Positions 8,950 to 17,901 of a stretch of DNA of 64,000 nucleotides are shown here, piece by piece. The DNA comes from Calothrix sp. NIES-2098 (GTDB lineage: Bacteria; Cyanobacteriota; Cyanobacteriia; Cyanobacteriales; Nostocaceae). A program made the translations under genes and the position numbers. The stretch spans positions 745,001-809,000 of the forward strand of contig AP018172.1 of assembly GCA_002368175.1 (NCBI GenBank), given 5' to 3'. The stretch's first letter is position 1; every line of letters begins with the position of its first letter. A model generated the notes under the pieces. It saw only the letters and a program-made list of their open reading frames with translations, had not been told where the DNA came from and searched no databases.

Positions 8950-10302
8950 TTAATATATTTTAGTAGCCTTTATCCTTTGTAAAAATTGTGCTACTTCTTT
9001 GCGAGGTTCCCGATTGAGTTTCAACTCAATGAGAGTAGTTGTAAACGGCCAGAAAAGCTTGACTTTGGACTCGCGCAGTAAGTATGAGATATCCAGTTGT
9101 GCATCCCATTCGCCGGAATTTTTGATTCCCAAGTAGTCGATTAACTGCGAACCAGATGATGCTATCACGCGCATCACTAAATTGGGTAAAGTCGTTGGTA
9201 GCAATAAATTTTGTGGATTGAGAATACCGTTCAGGTTGACGTAGAAACAGCGGAGGCTTTTATCGCCGCTATATGTATGGACGTTGATACCAAAATTCTC
9301 AAGTCCTTGGAATTCCTCATTACCTTGGGTGAATATCTGAATATAGTAATCGGGAATGGGATCGTCGCGTTCGTCCACTGCCCGCACGATAAACTGTTGC
9401 CAAGGATTAATATCCTTCGGTGTGAGGCGATCGCTATTTTTGTAGTACCAATCCTGAATGTTCTGTTCTGGGGAAAATTCCAGCGCTTCACAGACCGCAT
9501 CCACAAGTTCATTGCTAGGATTGCTCATAATTGTGTTGTGATTTAACCCTTTCACTAGTACTGTGGGCGCGATACCATCATTGCTTGAGCCATCAAAATC
9601 GATTCGCTGACCCTGTTCTGGCTGCTTCGTCAGGTCAAGTACTATTTTGCGAGTATTTAAAGCACATCCCGCCCAGCGCACAGTACCATCAGTACCAGGA
9701 TCGCTGATAAATTTAGCTATTCCGCTATATGGGTTTGTACCGCAGAAAGTAAAGACATAAGGCGTGTCAGTTTTCGTTCCATAGAATACTTCGCTACTTA
9801 ATAAGTCTTTATGCGCCAAATCCCAAGTGAACCTGCTTCCTAATTCCAAACCATCAAGCACGCGATCGCCTGCTTCTAAAAAGTCGGGGCCGAATTCTTT
9901 ATTTCCCTTGAACATTGCGCCCAGCCAACTGCGTCCTTTATGGGCTAAAGGCGAACCGAAAGTTGCAGGTGCTAGTCCAATTAAGTGTTTGAGTCGATTG
10001 CGCCGCTTACTGGAGTAGGTAGTCAACCAAGAACGAATTACTAGCATTCCAGTTGAATGAACGATCGCATCAAATTCTTCATCGGGCGCTAAACCACCAT
10101 CTATAGATAATGCGCGATCAAAGCCTTCAGCGATATCTTTAATTGTTACTTCGTTAGTTAGCGTTACATAACTACAAATATGGATAGTCGAAACATCATA
10201 GCCACGTGCTTCTAGCCTCTGTTCCCACACTTTAAAAGATTCGCCGGATGCAGAGTAGCCATGTATCAGGACGATTGGATTTCTTTTGGAATCGCTAACC
10301 AT
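8950..10302 (-). CDS. Alpha/beta hydrolase, PGAP1/lipase-like esterase
   Basis: From the internal ATG at 10302 the protein (about 450 residues) starts just before NPIVLIHGYSASGESFKVW, the oxyanion-hole HG motif. The nucleophile elbow appears as IVHSTGM (x-H-S-T-G instead of G-x-S-x-G), as in many lecithin-acyltransferase/PGAP1-like esterases. A late GLNHNTIMS probably supplies the catalytic His, and an Asp is likely in DFDGSSNDG. The C-terminal 130 residues form a separate beta-rich region of unknown role. The longer start at 10338 adds 12 residues that do not look like a signal. No signal peptide is seen, so it is probably cytoplasmic. Confidence 0.82.
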   Translation of the reverse strand: MVSDSKRNPIVLIHGYSASGESFKVWEQRLEARGYDVSTIHICSYVTLTNEVTIKDIAEGFDRALSIDGGLAPDEEFDAIVHSTGMLVIRSWLTTYSSKRRNRLKHLIGLAPATFGSPLAHKGRSWLGAMFKGNKEFGPDFLEAGDRVLDGLELGSRFTWDLAHKDLLSSEVFYGTKTDTPYVFTFCGTNPYSGIAKFISDPGTDGTVRWAGCALNTRKIVLDLTKQPEQGQRIDFDGSSNDGIAPTVLVKGLNHNTIMSNPSNELVDAVCEALEFSPEQNIQDWYYKNSDRLTPKDINPWQQFIVRAVDERDDPIPDYYIQIFTQGNEEFQGLENFGINVHTYSGDKSLRCFYVNLNGILNPQNLLLPTTLPNLVMRVIASSGSQLIDYLGIKNSGEWDAQLDISYLLRESKVKLFWPFTTTLIELKLNREPRKEVAQFLQRIKATKIY

Positions 10303-10526
10303 ACTTAAATATGCCGCAGCAACTATACGCAAACGCACATTATCTCAGGTTTAATTTGCAACCTGACTTTAACTTTGAAAAACTTAGGATACCCTTTTTT
10401 TCTAATAAACTTGTGTTATCGTAATTGGCAAGCGAAGTACAGCTTTGTATTTATAGCTTTTTTTAAACGCAAAGTAACGCTGAGTTTTTCTTGATAAATC
10501 TTTAAATTATTTAATTGGGTAAATCA

Positions 10527-11318
10527 ATGGATTTGCCAAATATTCAAACTTATTTACGTCCTGATGACTTGGAAAATATCGCTAACTGGGGTAAAGATTG
10601 GGCTTGGTTAGCGGGTGGAACGTGGCTATTTTCAGAACCACAACCACAGCTAAAAGTGCTAGTAGATATACAGCATTTAGGATGGTCAGAAATTGAGGTT
10701 AAAGAAGATTATTTAATTATTGGGGCAATGTGTCCGTTAATTAAATTATTAGAATATTCTTGGTTGGCTGAATGGAAGGCAATAGAGGGTTTAAAAAGTG
10801 CTATTTCTGCACTTGCAGCGTCATTAAAAGTAATTAATGTGGCAACTGTTGGCGGAAATATTTGTCTAGCTTTATCGGTAGGAACTTTAGCTCCTCTAAT
10901 GGTAGCTTTGGATGCAAGTTATGAGATTTGGAATTTGCGGGGAGAGTCACATCAAGTTGCAGCTAAAGATTTTCAAATTGGTTTTCGCCAGACAATTTTA
11001 CAGTCAGGGGAAATTCTCAGGCGGGTTTTAATTCCCTTGTCTAATTTAAAATGGCAAGTCAATTATCAACGTTTGAGTATAGCAGCCACAGACCCAGCTT
11101 TGGCAATTGTCGTCACTGCTAAAAATGATCAACAAATACGTTGTGTAATTGCGGCGAGTGTTGCTGCACCCCGATTATTTGAATTTAAAAATATAGATTT
11201 TTTAAAAAGAGAATATCTTACCCTTTTAGAGAGAGAAAATTTTATTGAAGATTTTAGAGGAAGTGCAAAATATCGTCAGGAAATGACAGCAATATTAATC
11301 GGGCGAACGCTACAATAA
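10527..11318 (+). CDS. FAD-binding subunit of a xanthine-dehydrogenase-type molybdenum hydroxylase
   Basis: About 263 residues in the CoxM/XdhB fold. The N-terminal FAD site appears as LAGGTWLFSEPQP followed by VDIQHLGW. The second FAD-contacting segment is VATVGGNICLALSVGTLAPLMVALDA (seen in two halves, TVGGNI and GTLAPL). It passes electrons from the Fe-S centres of its partner to an acceptor. The ATG at 10527 is preferred over the TTG at 10515. The partner gene starts one base after the stop, so they form an operon. It is slightly shorter than typical FAD subunits (about 290). Confidence 0.85.
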   Translation: MDLPNIQTYLRPDDLENIANWGKDWAWLAGGTWLFSEPQPQLKVLVDIQHLGWSEIEVKEDYLIIGAMCPLIKLLEYSWLAEWKAIEGLKSAISALAASLKVINVATVGGNICLALSVGTLAPLMVALDASYEIWNLRGESHQVAAKDFQIGFRQTILQSGEILRRVLIPLSNLKWQVNYQRLSIAATDPALAIVVTAKNDQQIRCVIAASVAAPRLFEFKNIDFLKREYLTLLERENFIEDFRGSAKYRQEMTAILIGRTLQ

Positions 11319-11319
11319 T

Positions 11320-14019
11320 ATGCTAGAAACTTTAAAATTTCATGTTAATAATCAACCTTATACAGAAACTTGTCACCCAGGAACTAGCCTCTTAACTTTA
11401 TTACGTCAATTAGGCTATTTTGGCGTACATCGTGTTTGCGATTCTGGTGATTGTGGTGCTTGTACTGTTTGGGTAAATGACACACCAATTCATAGTTGTA
11501 TTTACCCAGCAATGCGAATTGCGAATAAATCAGTAACTACAATTGAAGGACTTTCTCAAAATGGAGAACTTGCAGAAATCCAGCAAGCATTTTTGACTGC
11601 ACAAGGTTTTCAATGTGGTTTTTGTACTCCTGGTGCAATTATGAGTGCGGCTAAGTTATCAGAGTTATCAGAAGATGAATTACGTTTAGCTTTAAAAGGA
11701 AATCTTTGTCGTTGTACAGGTTATCAGGCGATTGTTGAAAGTATTTTGGAATATTATCAACCGCCGATAAACGAGGCAGTGCGTTGGGCGGGTTTCCCGA
11801 CTTGTAGCAACTGCCGTGCCGATGAACGCAGATTTTCTATCGGCGTTTATCAGCGTGCATCGGCGGTTCCAAATTCTTTCGAGTCTGTGGGAAAAAGCAT
11901 TCCCAAACAAGATGGGACAGCCATTGTTACGGGGAAAGCATCATACACAGCAGATATTTCTCTACCTGGATTACTTCATCTTAAAGTACTGCGATCGCCT
12001 TATGCTCATGCTCGTATCCGCAACATTGATACCGCCAAAGCCAAAGCACTCCCTGGTGTCGTGGCGATTTTTACCCACGCAGATGTTCCCAGAATACCCT
12101 ACACCACCGCCGGTCATTCTGAACCTGTGCCCGATCCCCTAGATCGTTACTTATTAGATAATAAAGTAAGATTTGTAGGCGATCGCGTGGCGGCTGTCGT
12201 TGCTGAATCACCCAGTATTGCCGAACAAGCTTGTGAATTAATTGCCGTCGATTACGAAATCTTACCGCATATTCTCGACCCCGAACAAGCGATGAACGAT
12301 TGTGGTATTGTGATTCACGATGAACCAGAATCAACCCAAATACCTGATAGAAATCGCAACATTTCTGGCAAAATATTTCTCGAATCTGGTGATGTAGAAC
12401 AGGGATTTCAAGAAGCAGATGTAATTGTCGAAAATACCTATAATTTACCAGCAGTTCAACACGTCCATTTAGAACCTCATGTAACTATTAGTTGGCTAGA
12501 AGCTGATGGTACTTTAGTTGTTCGTTCCAGTACCCAAGTACCATTTCATTGTCAAAGATTACTCTCGCAAATATTCAACTTACCTAAAGATAAAATCCGA
12601 GTTTATAAAGCACAACTTGGTGGTGGTTTTGGGAATAAACAAGAGATTTTATCAGAAGATTTGTGTGTTTTAGCAACCTTACGCACAGGTAAACCCATAC
12701 AGTGGGAATTTACTAGAAAAGAAGAATTTACCGCCACAAATAGTCGCCATGCGATGAAAATTCAAATCAAAACTGGCGTAAAAGCCGATGGTACAATTGT
12801 TGCCCAAGATATGAAAGTAATTGGCAACACAGGTGCCTATGGCAATCACGGACAGACAGTGGTATTTTTATCAGGATATATACCTTTAGGTTTATATCGT
12901 TGTCCTAATAAAAGATTTCAAGGTTACGCCGTTTATACAAATACAATGCCTGCGGGTGCATTTCGCGGTTATGGTGCAACTCAAGGCACTTTTATAATGG
13001 AAAGCCAAATCGATGAAATTGCTCAAAAATTAAATATTGACCCCGTAGAGATGCGTTGTAAAAACTTAATTCGTGCGGGAGATGTAATTAATTTAGGTAA
13101 CGCCGATAGCCACTTTAACTTAATTGGGAGTTACGCCGTTCAAGAATGCTGGGAAAAAGTTATCCAGTCTCTAAATTATGTTCCCAATACACCACCAATT
13201 ATCGAAGGTTCGCGCCGCCGTGGTATCGGGTTTGCCGTTTCTATGCAAGGAAGTGGTTTATGTAAAATCCACGTTGCTAGCGTTAAATTATCCTTATTAC
13301 CCAATGGTAAATATGAATTAAGAACAGGTAGCGTAGATGTAGGAACAGGTTCAGATACAACACTACGACAAATAGCAGCAGAAGTTTTAAATGTTAGCGT
13401 TACCGATATTAATATCATTTCTGGCGATACCCAAGAAACGCCTTTTGATGCAGGTTCTTATGCTTCGGCAACAGTTTATATTTCTGGGCAAGCTGTTAAA
13501 CTAGTAGCCGAAAAATTACTTTCCACAAATCAAACCAGCGTCGAAGTTACCTATACAGCAGATGAATCAACATTAACCTTTGCCGTGCAAGGTGTAGAAA
13601 TAGAAGTTGATACAGAAACAGGCAAAGTTCAAGTTTTACGATGCGTGCAAGCCATTGATTTAGGTAAAGCAATAAACCCACGAATGTGCCACGGACAAGC
13701 AACAGGTGGAATTGCAATGGGAATTGGCTATGCTTTAACCGAAGAATTATTATTTGACGAACAAGGACAAATTGTTAACCCCACATTGCGTCAATATCGC
13801 ATTCCCACCGCCGCAGATATGCCACCAATGGAAGTAATTTTAGTCGAAGCCGCCGATCCTTACGGGCCCTTCGGTGCCAAAGGTGTAGGCGAAATTACCA
13901 CCAATTGTACAGCCCCAGCCATCGCCAATGCGATCGCCCACGCCACAGGATGCAGAATTCGCCAACTCCCCATGACACCAGAAAGAATTTGGCAACATCT
14001 CAAAAACCTTAACAGCTAA
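11320..14019 (+). CDS. Xanthine-dehydrogenase-type fused 2Fe-2S and molybdopterin subunit
   Basis: The 899-residue protein joins a [2Fe-2S] part (about 1-150; plant-type cluster CDSGDCGAC...C, then CGFCTPG and CRCTG of the helical cluster) to a molybdopterin part (about 185-899). The latter shows GGGFGNKQE, AFRGYGATQ and the C-terminal GPFGAKGVGE that carries the catalytic Glu of the xanthine oxidase family. It would hydroxylate purines such as hypoxanthine or xanthine, with electrons leaving through the FAD subunit just upstream. The linker at about 150-187 (NEAVRWAGFPTCSNC...) looks like an in-frame insertion of a dispersed repeat. Substrate is inferred from neighbouring allA and nucleoside-type ABC genes, and another aldehyde/purine substrate is possible. 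Confidence 0.87.
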   Translation: MLETLKFHVNNQPYTETCHPGTSLLTLLRQLGYFGVHRVCDSGDCGACTVWVNDTPIHSCIYPAMRIANKSVTTIEGLSQNGELAEIQQAFLTAQGFQCGFCTPGAIMSAAKLSELSEDELRLALKGNLCRCTGYQAIVESILEYYQPPINEAVRWAGFPTCSNCRADERRFSIGVYQRASAVPNSFESVGKSIPKQDGTAIVTGKASYTADISLPGLLHLKVLRSPYAHARIRNIDTAKAKALPGVVAIFTHADVPRIPYTTAGHSEPVPDPLDRYLLDNKVRFVGDRVAAVVAESPSIAEQACELIAVDYEILPHILDPEQAMNDCGIVIHDEPESTQIPDRNRNISGKIFLESGDVEQGFQEADVIVENTYNLPAVQHVHLEPHVTISWLEADGTLVVRSSTQVPFHCQRLLSQIFNLPKDKIRVYKAQLGGGFGNKQEILSEDLCVLATLRTGKPIQWEFTRKEEFTATNSRHAMKIQIKTGVKADGTIVAQDMKVIGNTGAYGNHGQTVVFLSGYIPLGLYRCPNKRFQGYAVYTNTMPAGAFRGYGATQGTFIMESQIDEIAQKLNIDPVEMRCKNLIRAGDVINLGNADSHFNLIGSYAVQECWEKVIQSLNYVPNTPPIIEGSRRRGIGFAVSMQGSGLCKIHVASVKLSLLPNGKYELRTGSVDVGTGSDTTLRQIAAEVLNVSVTDINIISGDTQETPFDAGSYASATVYISGQAVKLVAEKLLSTNQTSVEVTYTADESTLTFAVQGVEIEVDTETGKVQVLRCVQAIDLGKAINPRMCHGQATGGIAMGIGYALTEELLFDEQGQIVNPTLRQYRIPTAADMPPMEVILVEAADPYGPFGAKGVGEITTNCTAPAIANAIAHATGCRIRQLPMTPERIWQHLKNLNS

Positions 14020-14372
14020 CCTCTATGTTCTCTGCGGTTCTTTATGTTTTTTTAAATAAAATCTGATCGCATTTAAAAAATCTCGGCTAAGAAACCTTCG
14101 TTAGATCTGTGGGCAGTTATCTAGAATTTTACCCACAAATTTGTAAAGTGGTATTTGAGAATTTTGTTATGCTTACATATATTCATACCTGAGAAGTATA
14201 CTAGGCAACTGTCTAATTTCAGGTATCAACAAATGAGAGCATGAATTTGTTACATCTATAGTAATCAAAATAATATCTGTCTCAGTCAAGCATTTTCTTG
14301 CATATACTGTTTAATCTCTAATAAAATCAGAGACAAATACACAACTTAGTCGGTTGAAAGTTGGATATAATT
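14020..14372. other. AT-rich gap of 353 bp with an inverted repeat
   Basis: No gene is seen. At about 14186-14231 the 8-bp arms ATACCTGA and TCAGGTAT form an inverted repeat around a roughly 27-bp spacer. The strong AT richness that continues through the next gene begins here. Confidence 0.45.
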
Positions 14373-15488
14373 ATGGAAAGATTTATTGGTTTTTATACAT
14401 CATTACCCTTTTGGGCAGGAGCAAAAGTTGACATTGATAGTTTTTGCAAGTATATAAATTCATCTCAAAGAGAGGAGATAGAACAATATATTTCGTCTCT
14501 GCTATCTAAAGAAGAGTTTGTTTACTATCACGATGGCTATACATTAAAAATTTGTAAAGATGGGATGATTCTTTTAAGAATTCCAGCAATATCTAATCAG
14601 ATTGATAGTATATATGCAGAAGTAGATCGTAATTCTTTGTCATCTAGTGAAAACTATATAAGGTTTATAAAAGAAGTTTTTGTTGAATGGTCTAAATATA
14701 TACATTATTTAAATTGTATTTATCTTTTATTGGATTCTTGCCTTTTAAAAACCGGAATTAAATATTTTGAAATTTCAGAAATTTCTAGTAAAGATATTTT
14801 TGGGATAGCTTTTGATAATGGTGAAGAGTTAGGTATGAAAATCTCACCATCTGCAATAGTATTTCAAGCTGTACGGAGATTTCCACTATTATGTAATTGT
14901 ACTAATATTTTTTTTAGATTTCAAAGAAAAGAATTACCAGAATCTGTTTTTAATCTTTTAAATTCAAACTTTTCTACAGTTTACAGTAACCAAAAAATTG
15001 TTAAGGTTTTGGCTGAAGTAACTAAAAGTTTAAGTGAATATAAAATTGCTAATTATCCCACTTCACTTGTTCTATCTTGGTTTATTATAGAATCTTTTGT
15101 CTCTAACTTGTGCAGTAATTTCCTTGAATCTAAAAATCAAAATGTCACTTATATTAACGATGAAGGCATTGAAATTAATTGTAAAAGAATAAATTCTGAA
15201 AGGAAAGCTTTTCTAATCGGCAGAGATTATACAATAAGTACTATTTTAAATATTCTTGAAATTTCTGGCTTGATAGAATTCAATACATTTAAAAAAATTG
15301 ATAAAATTAGACAGATGAGAAATAAAATAGTTCATGCTGATCCAAAATCTCCTAATAACTATGATGAGAAGTTACGGAAAAATTGCCAAGATGCTTTTGA
15401 GATAATTACACATTTTATTGAAAAAGAGGTAGGAATAGTTTTAGCTATTAATTTAGATAGCCCCGTTAATGATTTATGGGTTCCTTAG
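14373..15488 (+). CDS. Unknown protein with a C-terminal HEPN (ApeA-like) domain
   Basis: A protein of about 371 residues from ATG 14373 (TTG 14361 is an alternative). I do not recognise the N-terminal two thirds. The C-terminal third resembles ApeA-like HEPN domains: an all-helical region with SWFIIESFVSNLC, an insert, and KIRQMRNKIVHADPKSPN, where R-N-K-I-V-H fits the RxxxxH motif of HEPN RNases. HEPN domains are common in RNA-targeting defence and stress proteins. The gene is far more AT-rich than its neighbours, uses AAA/ATA/TTA codons heavily and contains no HIP1 site. It interrupts a purine-catabolism cluster, which suggests recent acquisition. Confidence 0.7.
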   Translation: MERFIGFYTSLPFWAGAKVDIDSFCKYINSSQREEIEQYISSLLSKEEFVYYHDGYTLKICKDGMILLRIPAISNQIDSIYAEVDRNSLSSSENYIRFIKEVFVEWSKYIHYLNCIYLLLDSCLLKTGIKYFEISEISSKDIFGIAFDNGEELGMKISPSAIVFQAVRRFPLLCNCTNIFFRFQRKELPESVFNLLNSNFSTVYSNQKIVKVLAEVTKSLSEYKIANYPTSLVLSWFIIESFVSNLCSNFLESKNQNVTYINDEGIEINCKRINSERKAFLIGRDYTISTILNILEISGLIEFNTFKKIDKIRQMRNKIVHADPKSPNNYDEKLRKNCQDAFEIITHFIEKEVGIVLAINLDSPVNDLWVP

Positions 15489-15667
15489 AAAAACCATTAA
15501 AATGCGTGTTCAATAATTATTAAATATTTAAGAAAGCAACTTATGAAAAGTCAGTATTAATAATATTAACTTTTTGCAAAAAAGCCTGACTGTATACTAG
15601 ATGCGCTACACCATAGCAAAAATTTATCATAGCTAGTTGCCAATTCTATAACTATAAAATCATCTAT

Positions 15668-16162
15668 CTAGATCATTTCAAACTCCAAATTTTGACTCTT
15701 AAGAAAATCATGAGTGAAATGATCCACCACATTCGTATCACTCAATTCTAAATTATAAAAATCCACAAACTCATGCTCAAAATAAGGGCCTGCGTGCCAA
15801 GTACCCTCATTTAATTTAATGAAACAATTCCCTGGAATGCGGAAAGCTGCAATCTCCTCTAACACTGGTTCATTCAATTCATTATGCGGCGGACAAACCG
15901 CAATTAACCAATCTTTCCCTTCTAAAGAACCTAAACATTGAGTACATTGCACGTGGCGAGTAATTTTATGAAACTTTCGCCCTCTTTTTTGCAGACGCAT
16001 AATATAAAAGCGTGGCGTGCCATTTTGCAGATTTAATTGAGCATCTTCGCCATCAAAAGCCTTACCATCTGCACTCGGAAAAATCACCTGTCCGTAACGC
16101 CGAAAGTTTTCTGATGTTACTAATTCTGCTTGTAATTGTTGTACTGTTTGTGATGTACTCAT
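15668..16162 (-). CDS. allA: Ureidoglycolate lyase family protein (AllA-like)
   Basis: The 164-residue protein matches the AllA cupin family: an N-terminal FRRYGQVI, then HVQCTQCLGSLEGKDWLIAVCPP, AFRIPGNCFIKLNEGTWHAGP and DFYNLEL. AllA splits ureidoglycolate to glyoxylate and urea, the last step of purine-ring breakdown through allantoin. The segment with the conserved His pair (GTWHAGPYFEHE) is present. It lies 12 bp after the DoxX gene and forms a minus-strand pair with it. With the xanthine-dehydrogenase-type genes and the BMP/ABC genes it supports a purine-nitrogen scavenging neighbourhood. Confidence 0.87.
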   Translation of the reverse strand: MSTSQTVQQLQAELVTSENFRRYGQVIFPSADGKAFDGEDAQLNLQNGTPRFYIMRLQKRGRKFHKITRHVQCTQCLGSLEGKDWLIAVCPPHNELNEPVLEEIAAFRIPGNCFIKLNEGTWHAGPYFEHEFVDFYNLELSDTNVVDHFTHDFLKSQNLEFEMI

Positions 16163-16174
16163 AATATTATCAAA

Positions 16175-16624
16175 CTACCAGTCTAACTCTTTAGGAATCA
16201 ACGACTTAGGAATTATTGAAGCTTGTTTTTCTTTATCTGAAGGTTTGGTATACCACCAAGCCCAAGCAATAAAAACTGCTTGGAAGGGAAGCCTAATTGC
16301 TTGCAACCAAGGCGAATCTGAATAGGGTATAGTTTCAATCTTAATATGATTAACCGCCATATTAATATTCGCAGGGAAAACTGCAATAAATAACAAAATT
16401 AATCCCCAAGCAGCAGCTTGACTCACAGGCGGAACTAATAAGCCTATACCACCCAAAATTTCATAAAAGCCACTGAGATACACTAATCCTAAAGCATATG
16501 GCAGTTGCGGAGGCATAATTTTGACGTATGGTTGTGGCACAACAAAGTGTGTTATTCCCACAATAATGATCGATACCGCTAGGATGACGCGCCAAAGTTC
16601 CTTATTCTTATACATTGGTTGCAC
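16175..16624 (-). CDS. DoxX-family membrane protein
   Basis: The 149-residue protein has four predicted transmembrane helices: about 11-30 (LAVSIIIVGITHFVVP), 43-64 (LGLVYLSGFYEILGGIGLLV), 69-90 (AAAWGLILLFIAVFPANINMA) and 107-125 (AIRLPFQAVFIAWAWWY). The pattern GFYEILGGIGLL followed by FPANINMAV is typical of DoxX-like proteins, whose biochemical role is unclear in most bacteria. It is first in a two-gene minus-strand unit with the ureidoglycolate lyase gene. An enzymatic link to purine breakdown is not evident. Confidence 0.83.
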   Translation of the reverse strand: MQPMYKNKELWRVILAVSIIIVGITHFVVPQPYVKIMPPQLPYALGLVYLSGFYEILGGIGLLVPPVSQAAAWGLILLFIAVFPANINMAVNHIKIETIPYSDSPWLQAIRLPFQAVFIAWAWWYTKPSDKEKQASIIPKSLIPKELDW

Positions 16625-16772
16625 TTGATTCTTGATTTACTCATATTTCTTCAGTTTTGTTGATTTATCTAATTTTGTCTTCAGTCAACAGTGAGAAAAA
16701 TTGAAAAACTGCTTCCCAAATATCTCCCACGACTTTAGAGTGTTGAAATAGCTATCTATCTAAAGGCAATGT

Positions 16773-17828
16773 ATGACAAACAACTTGAGTCGGCGTCAAT
16801 TTATCTGGTTTGGTTCAGCAGCATTGGGTACTTTAGTTTTAAAAGCTTGTAGCAATAACCCAAGCACACCGACAGAGACAACAACGGGCGGTACTGAAGG
16901 GTTTAAAATAGCGATCGCTCTCCCTGGAATCATCACCGATAAAGCCTGGAATCAATCTGGATATGAGGGAGTCAACCTAGCCAAACAAAAGCTAGGTGCA
17001 GAAACCGCCTATGTAGAAAAAGTAGCACAAGCCGATCAAACAGAGGTACTCACAGATTTTGCTCGTAAAGGCTACAATCTCATCTTTGCGCATGGCGGGC
17101 AATTTGATGCCGCAATTGAACAAGTCGCCTCACAATTCCCCAACACATTTTTTGTGGGTGTAAATGGTAATCTCAAGGGAGAAAATATTGCCTCTTTACG
17201 AATAGATCATCTTCAAGCTAGTTATTTATGTGGCATAATCGGCGCTTCTGTGACTAAATCTAATAAATTAGCTTATATTGCAGGCGAGAAGTTTCCCGCC
17301 ACAGAAGGCGAACTTCGGGGATTTGAATTAGGTGCAAAATCTGTTAAACCAAACATTCAAATTACTTCTACATTTACAGGTGACTGGAATGATGTAGCTA
17401 AAGCCAAAGAAGCGACTCTTGCTTTAATTTCTTCTGGTGCTGATGTCATCTATCAATGGTTAGATAATGCCTCAGCCGCAGTCTTACAAACAGCCAGTGA
17501 AAAAGGAGTATACGCTTTTGGCAATACTAACGATCAATTAGATGTTGCACCAAAAGCTGTTTTAACCAGTGCCGTTAAACGCTTGGATTTAGCCATAGCT
17601 TATATAGCAGAACTCGCGAAACAAAAACAAATTAAAGGACAAATATATACAATTGGACTTGAAAGACCAGATATCTTATTTTTAGGGAAATTTGGTGGAG
17701 TTGTACCAGAAGCAGTTAAGCAAAAGGCATTAAAGACAAAGCAAGAGATTGTTGATAAGACAATAATTTTTGAAGACTGTAAAGAGGCAGGTAAAGATAC
17801 ACGCTGCATCAAAAAAGCTACAGCATAG
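16773..17828 (+). CDS. BMP/PnrA-family ABC transporter lipoprotein (purine nucleoside binding, inferred)
   Basis: The 351-residue protein begins with a Tat-like SRRQFIWFG and a lipobox ending LKAC (Cys26), so it should be an exported lipoprotein, possibly Tat-dependent. The mature part is the Bmp/Med fold: IAIALPGIITDKAWNQSGYEG, ARKGYNLIFAHGGQFDAA, FVGVNGN, YIAGEKFP, and GADVIYQW. PnrA and related proteins bind purine nucleosides. It is followed after 73 bp by a matching two-module ATPase, and its position between allA and that ATPase supports purine or nucleoside uptake. No permease gene lies nearby. Confidence 0.9.
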   Translation: MTNNLSRRQFIWFGSAALGTLVLKACSNNPSTPTETTTGGTEGFKIAIALPGIITDKAWNQSGYEGVNLAKQKLGAETAYVEKVAQADQTEVLTDFARKGYNLIFAHGGQFDAAIEQVASQFPNTFFVGVNGNLKGENIASLRIDHLQASYLCGIIGASVTKSNKLAYIAGEKFPATEGELRGFELGAKSVKPNIQITSTFTGDWNDVAKAKEATLALISSGADVIYQWLDNASAAVLQTASEKGVYAFGNTNDQLDVAPKAVLTSAVKRLDLAIAYIAELAKQKQIKGQIYTIGLERPDILFLGKFGGVVPEAVKQKALKTKQEIVDKTIIFEDCKEAGKDTRCIKKATA

Positions 17829-17901
17829 ATTTAGTATAGGTACTAAAAAAGTTTCGTAGTGAGGGCAAAAATCCTGACTGCGAGTTAAAAATTTTATTCC
17901 C

